From NCBI GenBank assembly GCA_945863115.1, contig CAMAYZ010000001.1, positions 62,001 to 126,000 on the forward strand: a stretch of 64,000 bases of DNA, read 5' to 3'. This stretch comes from Bifidobacterium breve (lineage in GTDB: Bacteria; Actinomycetota; Actinomycetes; Nanopelagicales; Nanopelagicaceae). Under the pieces are notes generated by a model. The model saw nothing but the letters and a program-made list of their open reading frames with translations. It ran no database searches and was not told the DNA's origin. The translations under genes were made by a program, and so were the position numbers. Within the stretch, counting starts at the first letter, position 1. Each line of letters starts with the position of its first letter. This document shows positions 17,593 through 26,687 of this stretch, one piece after another.

Positions 17593-18585
17593 ATGAAAGC
17601 AGTAGTTCTATCTACAGTTGATAACTTAGCTCTTGCAGATGTCAAAAAACCAAAGCCTGGTAGCAAGGAATGTTTGGTTAAAGTTTTAGCTTGTGGAATT
17701 TGTGGAACTGATAGACATATTTATCACGGCGAATATCCTTCGGCTAAGCCAGTAATTTTGGGCCATGAATTTGGTGGCGTAATTGAGGAAGTAGGGCCCG
17801 GTTCAAAATTCCAAGTCGGTCAAGTTGTAAGTGTTGATCCCAATATAGTTTGCGGGAAATGTTTAGATTGCAAAGAGGGAAGAACTGCATTCTGCCCTGA
17901 TTTAACAGCGCTTGGCGTGAATATAAATGGTGGGCTTGCCGAGTATGTATTAACTCCGGATTCCCAGATTTATCCAGTTAGAAATGATTTAAATCCATTG
18001 CACTTAGCTTTCATCGAACCCCTCGCGTGTTCAATACGTGGACTTGATCTTGCAAACTTAAAAGGTGGCGAGAAAGTTGCGATCTTGGGCGGCGGTGTAA
18101 TTGGGCTTCTAGTAGTTCAACTTGCAAAGCTTGCCGGTGCGTCAGAAATTGTCTTAGTAACAAGACAGAAGTTTCGTCGTGATGTAGCACTGAAAATCGG
18201 AGCGACCAGAGTGATTGATCCAATAAACGAAAATGTAGATACAGCGATAACAAATATGGATGTCACATTTGAATGCGCTGGAAGCGTAGAAACTTTCAAG
18301 CAATCCCAGAAAATAACAAGACGTGGTGGTTCTGTAATCGTTCTTGGTCTTACAGCATCAGATGCAACGCTTGAAGTAAATCCATTTAATATCGTAGTTA
18401 ATGAGCTCAGAATCCAAGGTTCATTTCTGAATCCGTTGACGCAAGCCAGGGCGGCAGAATTAGTTGAGAGCGGCAAGTTGAACCTCGATATCTTGATTTC
18501 GAAGGTCGTTGATTTATCCGGAGTCAAAGCAATATTGGATGCCCCACCGGCCGAAGGCGATATTAAATACATCGCTTGTCCATAG
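17593..18585 (+). CDS. Zinc-dependent alcohol/polyol dehydrogenase 2
   Basis: 330 residues, a tandem paralog of the preceding gene whose ATG follows that gene's stop directly. Catalytic zinc: CGICGTDRHIYHGE and LGHEFGGV. Structural zinc: CGKCLDCKEGRTAFC. Nucleotide loop: ILGGGVIGLLVVQLAKLAG followed by a non-acidic VTRQKFRR, where dehydrogenase 1 has VDINESK. That difference hints at NADP preference (inference). The substrate is unknown. It is co-transcribed with lldD and the following Gfo/Idh gene by spacing. Confidence 0.87.
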   Translation: MKAVVLSTVDNLALADVKKPKPGSKECLVKVLACGICGTDRHIYHGEYPSAKPVILGHEFGGVIEEVGPGSKFQVGQVVSVDPNIVCGKCLDCKEGRTAFCPDLTALGVNINGGLAEYVLTPDSQIYPVRNDLNPLHLAFIEPLACSIRGLDLANLKGGEKVAILGGGVIGLLVVQLAKLAGASEIVLVTRQKFRRDVALKIGATRVIDPINENVDTAITNMDVTFECAGSVETFKQSQKITRRGGSVIVLGLTASDATLEVNPFNIVVNELRIQGSFLNPLTQARAAELVESGKLNLDILISKVVDLSGVKAILDAPPAEGDIKYIACP

Positions 18586-18611
18586 ATTAAATACTGGGAT
18601 AGGATTCACAA

Positions 18612-19577
18612 ATGGAAAAATTACGTTGGGGATTTATCGGTGCTGGTGGAATTGCAAAGCGGGCGTTATATCCTGCGATATCTAAATCGAATGTTGGCGA
18701 AATTTACGCAGTTGCTTCACGCGATAAGACAAAAGCGCTAACCATCTCACCAAATGGAATTGTTTACACCAGCTATGACGAACTACTAGCTGACCCTAAA
18801 GTTGAAGCGGTCTATATCTCGCTTCCAAACTCACTTCACTTACCTTTAGCAATCAAAGCAATGCGTGCTGGTAAGCATGTTCTTTGCGAGAAGCCACTTG
18901 GTATGAATGCAGCAGAAGTTGCTGAAGCTATTGCAGTATCAGAAGAGACTAAGAGAATTTTTGTTGAAGCAAGTTGGAATCGCTGGCATCCACGTAGCCA
19001 AAGAATTAGAGAAGTTGTTGCTTCAGGCGAACTTGGAAAAATAACTCGCATCAGAACTTGCTTTACATATGACGGACTTGACGAAGGAAACATTCGCCTT
19101 GATCCAGCTCTAGGTGGCGGAATTCTTTATGACCTTGGTCCTTATTCAACAGTTGCACCACTTTGGGCAATGGACTTCGCTGAGATCTCAGATCTTGATG
19201 TGAAAGTAATCTGGCACAAAGCTGGAACCGATGAGACAACTCGTGTTAACTTCAATATCGGTGGCGCAGTTGCCGAGACTGTTGCATCTGACAATATTCA
19301 AGTGACTCACTGGTTCATTGTCGAAGGAACAAAGGGTGAACTTCGCACCGGTGGAAATGACTCCTTTAATTCACATAACAGCCCAAGCACCTTAGAAATT
19401 ACAGTTGATGGCAAGGCTCGAATCGAACGTTTTGAAGCCTGCGATCCATATCAATTAATGTCTGATGCATTTGCCCGCGTAGTCCGTGGTGGAAATGATT
19501 GGTTAATGCCGATGGAGCAATCACTTAAATTCGCTAAGTTCTTTGATGCGATCTTTGCGAAGATGGGCCGTCCTTAA
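18612..19577 (+). CDS. Gfo/Idh/MocA family oxidoreductase
   Basis: 321 residues. N-terminal Rossmann fold (WGFIGAGGIAKRALYPAI), the EKP motif in GKHVLCEKPLGMNAAEV, and a C-terminal beta-sheet domain (DLGPYSTVAPLWAM). These NAD(P) enzymes oxidise or reduce sugars and inositol derivatives. The closest look is the xylose/dihydrodiol-dehydrogenase-type branch rather than IolG. It is last in the lldD-led unit, and its stop overlaps the 3' end of convergent iolB by 4 bp. Confidence 0.87.
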   Translation: MEKLRWGFIGAGGIAKRALYPAISKSNVGEIYAVASRDKTKALTISPNGIVYTSYDELLADPKVEAVYISLPNSLHLPLAIKAMRAGKHVLCEKPLGMNAAEVAEAIAVSEETKRIFVEASWNRWHPRSQRIREVVASGELGKITRIRTCFTYDGLDEGNIRLDPALGGGILYDLGPYSTVAPLWAMDFAEISDLDVKVIWHKAGTDETTRVNFNIGGAVAETVASDNIQVTHWFIVEGTKGELRTGGNDSFNSHNSPSTLEITVDGKARIERFEACDPYQLMSDAFARVVRGGNDWLMPMEQSLKFAKFFDAIFAKMGRP

Positions 19578-20473
19578 TTATTTAAGTAAGGCAGCCTTGG
19601 ATCGATATCTTTTTCGTTCCAGGTTTTACGAATCCAACCTTGTGCTGGATCATCAGTGATATTCCACGAGCGATCTGGATCTGGCCCGGCCATTACATTC
19701 ATAAAATAAAGATCGTAACCAGGTTGTGCCATGACCGGCCCATGCCAACCATGTGGAACCAGAATTACATCACCGCTTCTAACTTCGGTTGTTAAATCAA
19801 ATTCGCGTTCATCAGAGGCGCGGCCTTGAAAGAAGCCAACTGGATCTGTGTTCTCTTGTGCCGGCAAGTTCTTACTTACGGCAGCTTCGAAGTAATAAAT
19901 TTCTTCTAAGTTTGATTCGATGCCAGGGATATAGGTGTCATGTTTATGTGCAGGGGAGCCAGACCAATTTCCGGCAGGAACAAGAATTTCAACAACGATA
20001 AAGCGATCAGCTGCAAGTTCGGATGGGTCACCAAAATTATGAACTTGGCGAGAAGCTGGACCAGCACCACGGGCAAAGACCGGAACGCTTTTCACTGGAA
20101 TGTATTTATCTGGAAATGAATTCTTTGCTGGTGCCTCGGCAATAATGAAACGTCCGGTTCCAGATATCTTTATTGAAGTATCGATTGAAAGATAAAGAAC
20201 ATCAGTTGGACCGCTAAATACAGTTTCACGTCCTACAAGCTTCTGGCTTTTTGTTTCGCCATTTACAACATAATCAACAACAATGCCTTCGCCTTCAAGT
20301 GGCCAAATTAATCGCTCAACTTTGTCGGCAGCGATCTCAAAAGTTTTACCAGGAGAAAGTGTGGCAACTCTTGTGCCGGTGTGCTTCCAACCAGGAAGTT
20401 TGTCGTTGACGATTACATCCCAATCGCCGGACGCGAGTTCACCCTTTTTGTAGAAATAGCGGGGTTTACTCAT
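19574..20473 (-). CDS. iolB: 5-deoxy-glucuronate isomerase IolB
   Basis: A 299-residue bicupin of the KduI/IolB family. The metal site is visible as PAHKHDT, SNLEEIYYFEA and the late HGWHGPVM. The N-terminus (YFYKKGELASGDWDV) and the C-terminal WNITDDPAQGWIRKTW also fit. IolB isomerises 5-deoxy-D-glucuronate to 2-deoxy-5-keto-D-gluconate in myo-inositol breakdown. It is divergent from the main iol operon across a 107-bp gap that holds a candidate LacI operator (20518-20531), so both directions may share control. Confidence 0.92.
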   Translation of the reverse strand: MSKPRYFYKKGELASGDWDVIVNDKLPGWKHTGTRVATLSPGKTFEIAADKVERLIWPLEGEGIVVDYVVNGETKSQKLVGRETVFSGPTDVLYLSIDTSIKISGTGRFIIAEAPAKNSFPDKYIPVKSVPVFARGAGPASRQVHNFGDPSELAADRFIVVEILVPAGNWSGSPAHKHDTYIPGIESNLEEIYYFEAAVSKNLPAQENTDPVGFFQGRASDEREFDLTTEVRSGDVILVPHGWHGPVMAQPGYDLYFMNVMAGPDPDRSWNITDDPAQGWIRKTWNEKDIDPRLPYLNN

Positions 20474-20517
20474 GGGCCAATTCTCTCTTGAAACATTCCT
20501 AAATTGCGGCTATTGTT

Positions 20518-20531
20518 TTGGAGCGGTCCAA
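20518..20531. promoter_or_regulatory. Candidate LacI-family operator between iolB and the iol operon
   Basis: TTGGAGCGGTCCAA: perfect 5-bp arms TTGGA/TCCAA around a central GCGG. LacI-family operators are short palindromes with a central CG, and the cluster's own LacI gene is the second gene of the downstream operon. It lies 45 bp from the iolB start and 50 bp from the SDR start. I found no second copy by eye elsewhere in the cluster. Confidence 0.45.
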
Positions 20532-20580
20532 TCCTAACAGTGGAGCGCAACTATTTACTAGGGGAATTGGGTTTAAAACA

Positions 20581-21552
20581 ATGGCCAAGATTGCAGTGAC
20601 CGGATCCAATGGATTCGTTGGAGGCAATATTGCAAATATGTTGCTGGCTGCTGGTCACGAAGTAATTGGATTAGTTCGAAGCCAACCAGAAAAAACTCTG
20701 CCTTGGAAAACTACCGTTACAGATTTATCGAGCATTGCTTCAATTGCCGAAGCTACAAAAAGTTGTGCCGCAATTGTTCACAGCGGCATCGCAAATGATT
20801 TCAATAAATTACAACAAAATCGGGAATATGCATATGACTCATTTGTTGGTCTGACTCAAAGAGTCACACATGCGGCAAATAACAATGGCGCCCAGATTAT
20901 TTATATTTCAACTGGTTGGGTCATGGATGGCGCTGGCCACATGGCGCTGGAAAGCGATACCGGAAATCCAGTTAATTTCTATGGCGTTCTAAAATCTTTA
21001 GGTGAACAAGTGATTCGCGATTTGGCACCAGACACTGGTGTCATCGCAAGAGTCGATGGTGTTATGGGAATTCATCAGACTTTAGAAGTTGGACCACGAA
21101 CTCAAGATGTTGGCTTTGGATATTTCGCATCTGCTTTAGTTGCAGATTTAAAAGCTGGAAAAACCTTTACAGTATTTGGTGGCGAATTAGTAAATAAAGT
21201 AACCGCTCCTTCACTCGCCTCAGAAATTGGTGTGCAAGTCGAGCGAATTGTTTCGCGAAAAGCGCACGGGACTTTCCACCTTGTTGGCGATGATGCAATT
21301 AACAGAATGGATTACGCAAGACTGATCTGTGAAATTTTTGAATTAGATGCAACCTTGCTTCGGGAAGCCCCACCTTCTATCGAGGATCAATTCCCAGGGC
21401 AAGTGCCAGTTGACACTTCGCTCTCGAATATTGCAACTAAAAAAGCACTCGGTATTGGGCCAACTTCACTCCGCGATTTACTTGTTGCACTACGGACTGA
21501 GATTGATACCGGAAAGATAACTGCAATTACTAAGCCAGAGGTATTCGCATGA
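20581..21552 (+). CDS. NAD(P)-dependent SDR/epimerase-family oxidoreductase
   Basis: About 323 residues from ATG 20581 (the track's 20518 start lies over the candidate operator and adds 21 non-conserved residues). Extended SDR features: GSNGFVGGNIANMLLAAGHEV nucleotide loop, ISTGWVMDG, and YGVLK active-site Tyr/Lys. It resembles RmlD/epimerase-type enzymes. It is the first gene of a ~9-kb operon; its stop overlaps the lacI start (ATGA). The substrate is unknown, presumably a sugar or cyclitol intermediate. Confidence 0.8.
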   Translation: MAKIAVTGSNGFVGGNIANMLLAAGHEVIGLVRSQPEKTLPWKTTVTDLSSIASIAEATKSCAAIVHSGIANDFNKLQQNREYAYDSFVGLTQRVTHAANNNGAQIIYISTGWVMDGAGHMALESDTGNPVNFYGVLKSLGEQVIRDLAPDTGVIARVDGVMGIHQTLEVGPRTQDVGFGYFASALVADLKAGKTFTVFGGELVNKVTAPSLASEIGVQVERIVSRKAHGTFHLVGDDAINRMDYARLICEIFELDATLLREAPPSIEDQFPGQVPVDTSLSNIATKKALGIGPTSLRDLLVALRTEIDTGKITAITKPEVFA

Positions 21553-22568
21553 CAACAACAGCAAAAACAAAGCGCCCTACAATTAGAGATGTTGCAGCAA
21601 AAGCTGGGGTATCAAAATCCTTAGTTTCACTTGTGTTTTCAGCTCCACAAACAGTTAGTAGTTATCGAAAAGATTTAGTATTAAAGGCAGCTGACGAACT
21701 TGGTTTTTCGCCAAACTTTTTAGCGAGATCTTTAGCAGCCGAGACTGGAACATTTATTGGAATCTTGGTTGCTGATTTACATAACCCGCTCTTCGCTCAA
21801 ATTGTTGATCAAGTTCGGGTCGCTCTAGAGGCCGAAGGTGAATACAGTTTCATGACATCTGCGATGCTACTTAATTCGCAAGGCGAACAAATTCTTGATT
21901 CCAGAACTGTAAGCGCGCTAATTGATCTTCGCCCTAAAAGTGTTTTAGTAGTTGGCTCTGTTCCAGATATGCATCGTCTCTCTTCATTGCCTGAGACTGT
22001 TGCTATTGTTATCGCAAGCGCGATTTCGAAAGATATTGCGCGTGCAACGACCGTACGTTCAAATGACGAAATAGGAATGCGCCTCTTGATTGAACACCTT
22101 GTGGAAAATGGACATCAGAAGATTGCCCATATTTGTGTTGAAGCTGGTGACGTATCAAAGAGCCGTAGAAATGCTTACGAGTCAGCGATGAAAGAAAAAG
22201 GCCTAGCAAAGTTTATAAATGTTGAGTTTGCAAAGAGCGCTACCGAGATCGATGGTTTCGAAGCGGCTACTAAGTTGATGAATTCAAAAAATCCACCGAC
22301 TGCAATCACCGCATTTAACGACTTGTTAGCTATCGGGGCACAGGGTGCAACCGATGGCACGATTGCAATCACAGGATATGACAACACTTTCCTAGCTGAC
22401 TTAAAGCAAATTTCCCTAACATCAGTCGATCCAGGCAATACCGAAATTGCAAATAAAGCTGCAGAGCTATTGTTGAACAAAGACAGTAATCAAAAGGCAA
22501 AAACTTTCCTCATGGAACCAAAGCTAGTTGTAAGAAATTCTTCCAAATCTCTAGTTAGGAATAATTAA
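21549..22568 (+). CDS. LacI family transcriptional regulator
   Basis: 339 residues. The N-terminal LacI helix-turn-helix and hinge are clear: TIRDVAAKAGVSKSLVSLVF and ADELGFSPNFLARSLA. The periplasmic-binding-like effector domain follows (GILVADLHNPLFAQIVDQV; ITGYDNTFLADLKQISLTSV). It probably represses the iol/sugar-acid genes when inducer is absent; the inducer is unknown. Position inside the operon implies autoregulation through the site at 20518-20531 (inference). It is followed by the aldehyde dehydrogenase with no gap. Confidence 0.93.
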   Translation: MTTTAKTKRPTIRDVAAKAGVSKSLVSLVFSAPQTVSSYRKDLVLKAADELGFSPNFLARSLAAETGTFIGILVADLHNPLFAQIVDQVRVALEAEGEYSFMTSAMLLNSQGEQILDSRTVSALIDLRPKSVLVVGSVPDMHRLSSLPETVAIVIASAISKDIARATTVRSNDEIGMRLLIEHLVENGHQKIAHICVEAGDVSKSRRNAYESAMKEKGLAKFINVEFAKSATEIDGFEAATKLMNSKNPPTAITAFNDLLAIGAQGATDGTIAITGYDNTFLADLKQISLTSVDPGNTEIANKAAELLLNKDSNQKAKTFLMEPKLVVRNSSKSLVRNN

Positions 22569-23960
22569 ATGACCCTTGAAGATATTAAGTCACCATTCGA
22601 CGGATCAGTTATTGGCCAAGTGCCCGTCGCATCTCTTAAAGATGTAGATGGATATTTATCTCGCGCCGAGATTGGTGCCAAGCTTTGGCGAAATACCCCA
22701 GCCCATGTGCGCAGTGCAATCATTCTGAAGGCAGCTGCAATTGCCGAAGAGAATATTGAAGAGTTGGCTCAAATAATTTCAGGGGAAACTGGAAAAAGTC
22801 TTTTGGAAGCCCGTGCTGAAGCATCTAGATGCGGTGAGATTTTCCGACTGTCCTCATTTGAAGGTTCGCAGCTTTATGGTTCAACGCTGCCACTTGATGC
22901 AAATAAGGGAACCGGCCTTGAAAAATTAGGTTTCACAATGCGCCAACCAGTAGGAATCGTTGTTGCCATTAGCCCTTTTAATTACCCAGGCTTATTGGTT
23001 CTCCACAAAATTGGTCCAGCACTTGCAGTGGGAAATGCTGTTGTTCTAAAGCCGGCAAGAACTACGCCACTAACAGCTTTTGCGATTGCAAAGTATTTGA
23101 AAGAAGCTGGATTACCAGATGGTGTTCTGCAAGTAATTACAGGTTCAGGTTCAGTTCTCGGAGATGCTTTAGTTTCAGACCCAAGAGTTAGAAAAGTATC
23201 TTTTACTGGTTCAACAATCACCGGAACACATATTGCTTCAGTAGCTGGCGCAAAAAAGTTGTCACTTGAACTTGGTTCATCCTGCCCAGTAATTGTTATG
23301 GATGATGCAGATATTGATTATGCCGCCGATGCAATTGCGTTAGGTGGATATATAAATGCCGGACAGGTATGTATCTCAGTGCAACGTGTAATTGTTCACG
23401 AGAAAGTTATGGCTAATTTCTTAGATGCACTTAAGCCAAGAGTCGAAGCGATAAAAGTGGGCGATCCAAAGAGCGCTGATACTAAAGTCGGAACTCTGAT
23501 CTCAGAAGCCGAAGCAATTCGGGTTGAAAAATCTATTGCTGCGGCAGTAAGTGAAGGCGCAACGCTATTAACCGGCGGCGCCCGAACTGGCGCAATTGTT
23601 AAGCCAGCAATTGTTTGTGGCGTAAATCCAAAGTCTGCGTTCGCGCAAGATGAATTATTTGGTCCGGCAATTGCAGTGAGTTCAACAACTGGAATTACCG
23701 ATGCGATTTCGATTGCAAATGATTCACCTTATGGGCTTGGCGCAGGTGTATTCACTAAGAATATGGATAATTCAATTCAAGCCGCACGCGAACTTGATGC
23801 TGGAAGTATTCACATTAATTGGACTCCACTCTGGCGTGCAGACTTGATGCCATATGGCGGACTCAAATCAAGTGGAATTGGCAAAGAGGGCGTTCGCTCA
23901 ACAGTAAATGAAATGACCGAAGAAAAATCCATAATCCTTCACGGACGCAGCTGGCTATAA
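22569..23960 (+). CDS. NAD(P)-dependent aldehyde dehydrogenase
   Basis: 463 residues of the non-CoA ALDH superfamily. Cofactor and catalytic segments: ISPFNYPGLLVLHKIGPALA, the FTGST loop, the general base in LELGSSCPV, and the nucleophilic Cys in NAGQVCIS. The pattern (SIHINWTPLWRADLMPYGG) is near lactaldehyde/glycolaldehyde/semialdehyde dehydrogenases. It lacks clear marks of IolA, the CoA-acylating methylmalonate-semialdehyde enzyme. In context it could oxidise an aldehyde released by the HpcH-type aldolase or malonate semialdehyde. Confidence 0.88.
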   Translation: MTLEDIKSPFDGSVIGQVPVASLKDVDGYLSRAEIGAKLWRNTPAHVRSAIILKAAAIAEENIEELAQIISGETGKSLLEARAEASRCGEIFRLSSFEGSQLYGSTLPLDANKGTGLEKLGFTMRQPVGIVVAISPFNYPGLLVLHKIGPALAVGNAVVLKPARTTPLTAFAIAKYLKEAGLPDGVLQVITGSGSVLGDALVSDPRVRKVSFTGSTITGTHIASVAGAKKLSLELGSSCPVIVMDDADIDYAADAIALGGYINAGQVCISVQRVIVHEKVMANFLDALKPRVEAIKVGDPKSADTKVGTLISEAEAIRVEKSIAAAVSEGATLLTGGARTGAIVKPAIVCGVNPKSAFAQDELFGPAIAVSSTTGITDAISIANDSPYGLGAGVFTKNMDNSIQAARELDAGSIHINWTPLWRADLMPYGGLKSSGIGKEGVRSTVNEMTEEKSIILHGRSWL

Positions 23961-23974
23961 AAGAGGAGCATGAA

Positions 23975-25939
23975 ATGACAAATCCAAATTACGGAGCAAC
24001 CGAAAAGCTAACTGTGGGACAAGCAGTTGTCCGTTTTATCGCGGCACAGCACACAGTTGCTGACGGTGTTAAACGTCGTTTCATCCCAGCAGCAATGGGA
24101 ATTTTCGGGCACGGAAATGTTGCCGGTCTTGGTCAAGCACTTGATCAATACAACGACATTCTTCCCTTCGTTCAAGGGCGTAATGAACAAGGTTTAACCC
24201 ATGCCGCAATTGGTTTTGCAAAGGCAACAAACCGCAATCAAACATTTGCAGTTACTGCATCAATTGGGCCCGGTGCACTAAATATGGTTACAGCTGCTGG
24301 ACTTGCAACTGTTAATCATTTACCAGTTCTCTTACTTCCAGGTGATTCATACACAACACGTCGTCAAGGCCCAGTTCTGCAACAGTTAGAACATCCACTC
24401 GGACCAGATATCTCAGTCAACGATGCATTTCGCCCGATTGCAAAATTCTTTGATCGCATTACTAGACCAGAACAACTTCTTTACTCGCTTCCAAACGCAT
24501 TTAGAGTCCTAGCAAATCCAGCAGAAACCGGAGCAGTTGTTCTTGCGCTGCCACAAGATGTGCAATCACATGCCTTTGATTTCCCTAAAGAATTCTTCGA
24601 AGAGCGAATCTGGAAGATCCGTCGCGCAATTCCTGATCGTGAAGATATTGGTCAAGTTGCGAAGATGATTAAGGAATCCAAGAAGCCACTGATTATTGCT
24701 GGTGGCGGAATTAATTATTCCTCTGCAACCGCCGAACTTGAAGCTTTTGCAAATGCAACCGGAATTCCAGTTTCTGAAACCTTCGGCGGCAAAGGTGTAG
24801 TTCAAAACCCAGGGGATTGGCACCTAATGGGCCTTGGTCTTGAAGGTTCACCAGAGACAAATAAGTTAGTTGCTGAAGCAGATCTAATCATTTCAATTGG
24901 CACTCGCTTATCCGACTTTGCAACCGGTTCACAATCGATGTTCCAAAACCCGAACGTTAAGTTCGCATCAATAAATATTAAAGAACATGATGCAATCAAG
25001 CAGGGCGCAGTAGCGATTCTTGGAGATGCGAAGCTCTCATTAGTTGCACTAACTGAAGCTGTTGCTGGTTACAAAATTCCATCCGATTGGGCTACCAAGA
25101 TATCTGCTGGAACAAAAATTTGGGCGAAGCAATTGGCCGAAGCTATTGATCCCGATGTGGTTTTCGATAAGAAGACACTTCCTGATTCACCAGTAACAAA
25201 TGCAGTTATCACACAGGGGCAATTAATTGGATTAATGAATGAGACCGCAAAGAGCGGAGATGTAATTATTGCTGCAGCAGGTGGCGCACCTGGTGACATT
25301 CAAAAAGCTTGGGATGCAACTAAAGGTAAGTTCGCACATCTGGAATTTGGATTTTCTTGCATGGGTTATGAAATTCCTGCCGGTATCGGAGTTCGCCTTG
25401 CAACACCAGATCAATCAAAGCGAGTTCTAGTTTTTATCGGTGACGGAACTTTTGTTATGGCCCCAACTGAATTAGTTACGGCTGCTCAAGAAGGCATAAA
25501 CATGACAGTTGTTGTTTCGGAGAATCATGGATACCAAGTTATTCGCAGACTTCAAATGTGGCGGGTAGGAAATCACTTCGGAAATGAATTCAGATACCGC
25601 CAAGAAGGCCCTTCAGTTGCCGAAGCCGGAAGTCTTAAAGGAACTGCGCCAAGACTTGAGGGCGATTACTTAGATATAGATTTAATTAAGATGTCTGAAG
25701 GAATGGGTGCAAAAGCTATTTATGCAACCACTCCAACGGAAATTCGTAGCGCGCTTGCAGAAGCCCGCACAATTAATGGACCAGTTGTAATCGTTGTTCC
25801 AACAATTCAACATGCGAATCTGCCAGCATCAAATGTTTGGTGGGATGTTGCGCCAGCAGAAGTTTCAACCCAACCTTGGGTTGCTGCTATCCGAAGTGAT
25901 TATGAAGCTGGTCTTTCAACTCAGAGATGGCATGCGTAA
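23975..25939 (+). CDS. iolD: 3D-(3,5/4)-trihydroxycyclohexane-1,2-dione hydrolase IolD
   Basis: A 654-residue thiamine-diphosphate enzyme with a strong AGAGGAG-type RBS. Three-domain ThDP layout: PYR domain with FVQGRNEQGLTHAAIGFAK (catalytic Glu), central domain (KKPLIIAGGGINYSSA), and PP domain with the GDG...N-type motif (VFIGDGTFVMAPTELVTAAQ). Length and N-terminal VRFIAAQHTVADGVKRRF are typical for IolD, which hydrolytically opens the inositol-derived ring to 5-deoxy-glucuronate, the IolB substrate. This gene anchors the inositol interpretation. Confidence 0.95.
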   Translation: MTNPNYGATEKLTVGQAVVRFIAAQHTVADGVKRRFIPAAMGIFGHGNVAGLGQALDQYNDILPFVQGRNEQGLTHAAIGFAKATNRNQTFAVTASIGPGALNMVTAAGLATVNHLPVLLLPGDSYTTRRQGPVLQQLEHPLGPDISVNDAFRPIAKFFDRITRPEQLLYSLPNAFRVLANPAETGAVVLALPQDVQSHAFDFPKEFFEERIWKIRRAIPDREDIGQVAKMIKESKKPLIIAGGGINYSSATAELEAFANATGIPVSETFGGKGVVQNPGDWHLMGLGLEGSPETNKLVAEADLIISIGTRLSDFATGSQSMFQNPNVKFASINIKEHDAIKQGAVAILGDAKLSLVALTEAVAGYKIPSDWATKISAGTKIWAKQLAEAIDPDVVFDKKTLPDSPVTNAVITQGQLIGLMNETAKSGDVIIAAAGGAPGDIQKAWDATKGKFAHLEFGFSCMGYEIPAGIGVRLATPDQSKRVLVFIGDGTFVMAPTELVTAAQEGINMTVVVSENHGYQVIRRLQMWRVGNHFGNEFRYRQEGPSVAEAGSLKGTAPRLEGDYLDIDLIKMSEGMGAKAIYATTPTEIRSALAEARTINGPVVIVVPTIQHANLPASNVWWDVAPAEVSTQPWVAAIRSDYEAGLSTQRWHA

Positions 25940-26679
25940 TGCATAAATTTACTGATCCAAACCAAGTAACCATCGGAACTTTTCTCGGCATGGGCGCTCC
26001 TATGTCAGCAGAAATTGCTGCAGTGGGGGGAGTCGATTGGGTCCTTGTTGATTTAGAACATGGTGGCGCCGGTGAAGATGTAGTTGGGCCAACTGTTGTT
26101 GCAGGAATGGCTTACGGAATTCCAACGTTAGTTCGCGTTGAATCATCAGAGCGAATTCGAATCGGACGAGCACTTGATGCTGGTGCAAGCGGTGTAATGA
26201 TTCCAAGAATTGAAACTCCGGAACAAGTTAGCGCTGTTGTAAAACATATGTCATACCCACCATTTGGTGATCGTGGCGTCGCTACATACAATCGAAGTGC
26301 AAAGTGGGGACGCGACTTATCTGGCTTAACCCAGAAAGCTAAAGCTGCCTGCATCATTCAAATTGAAACTTTAAAGGCGCTAGAAAATGTAGAAGCAATA
26401 GCTGCAATCGAAGGCGCAGATCTCTTGTTCGTTGGACCACTCGATTTAAGTTTTGCGCTCGGGGTTCCTCGTGATTTCAAGAGTCCAATCTTTATCGAAG
26501 CATGTTCAAAGGTAATCGCAGCCGCTGACGCAAATAAGAAAGTTGCTGGAATTCTGGCTGCTGATTCTGCGGCGGCAACTGCTTTTATCGAACTTGGATT
26601 TAAATTCATCGCAATCGGTTCCGATGCAACTCTGCTTGCTGGTGCAATCACAAGCCTTGTAACCCAACTAAAGAAATAA
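25939..26679 (+). CDS. HpcH/HpaI-family aldolase
   Basis: About 246 residues from the ATG at 25939 that overlaps the iolD stop (TAATG); the track's 25927 start is four codons upstream. HpcH/HpaI TIM-barrel signatures: VLVDLEHGGAGEDVVG, VRVES, VMIPRIETPEQV, IIQIETLKALENV and DLLFVGPLDLSFALG. These Mg/Mn enzymes cleave 2-keto-3-deoxy sugar acids to pyruvate (or a derivative) plus an aldehyde. That is the logical step after a UxaA-type dehydratase, and it is chemically unlike the IolJ reaction. Confidence 0.88.
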   Translation: MHKFTDPNQVTIGTFLGMGAPMSAEIAAVGGVDWVLVDLEHGGAGEDVVGPTVVAGMAYGIPTLVRVESSERIRIGRALDAGASGVMIPRIETPEQVSAVVKHMSYPPFGDRGVATYNRSAKWGRDLSGLTQKAKAACIIQIETLKALENVEAIAAIEGADLLFVGPLDLSFALGVPRDFKSPIFIEACSKVIAAADANKKVAGILAADSAAATAFIELGFKFIAIGSDATLLAGAITSLVTQLKK

Positions 26680-26687
26680 GGAAACAA

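Noticed and set aside
22569-23960. iolA (CoA-acylating methylmalonate semialdehyde dehydrogenase)
   Set aside because: The sequence has features of generic non-acylating ALDHs and no clear IolA-specific marks, so no symbol was given.
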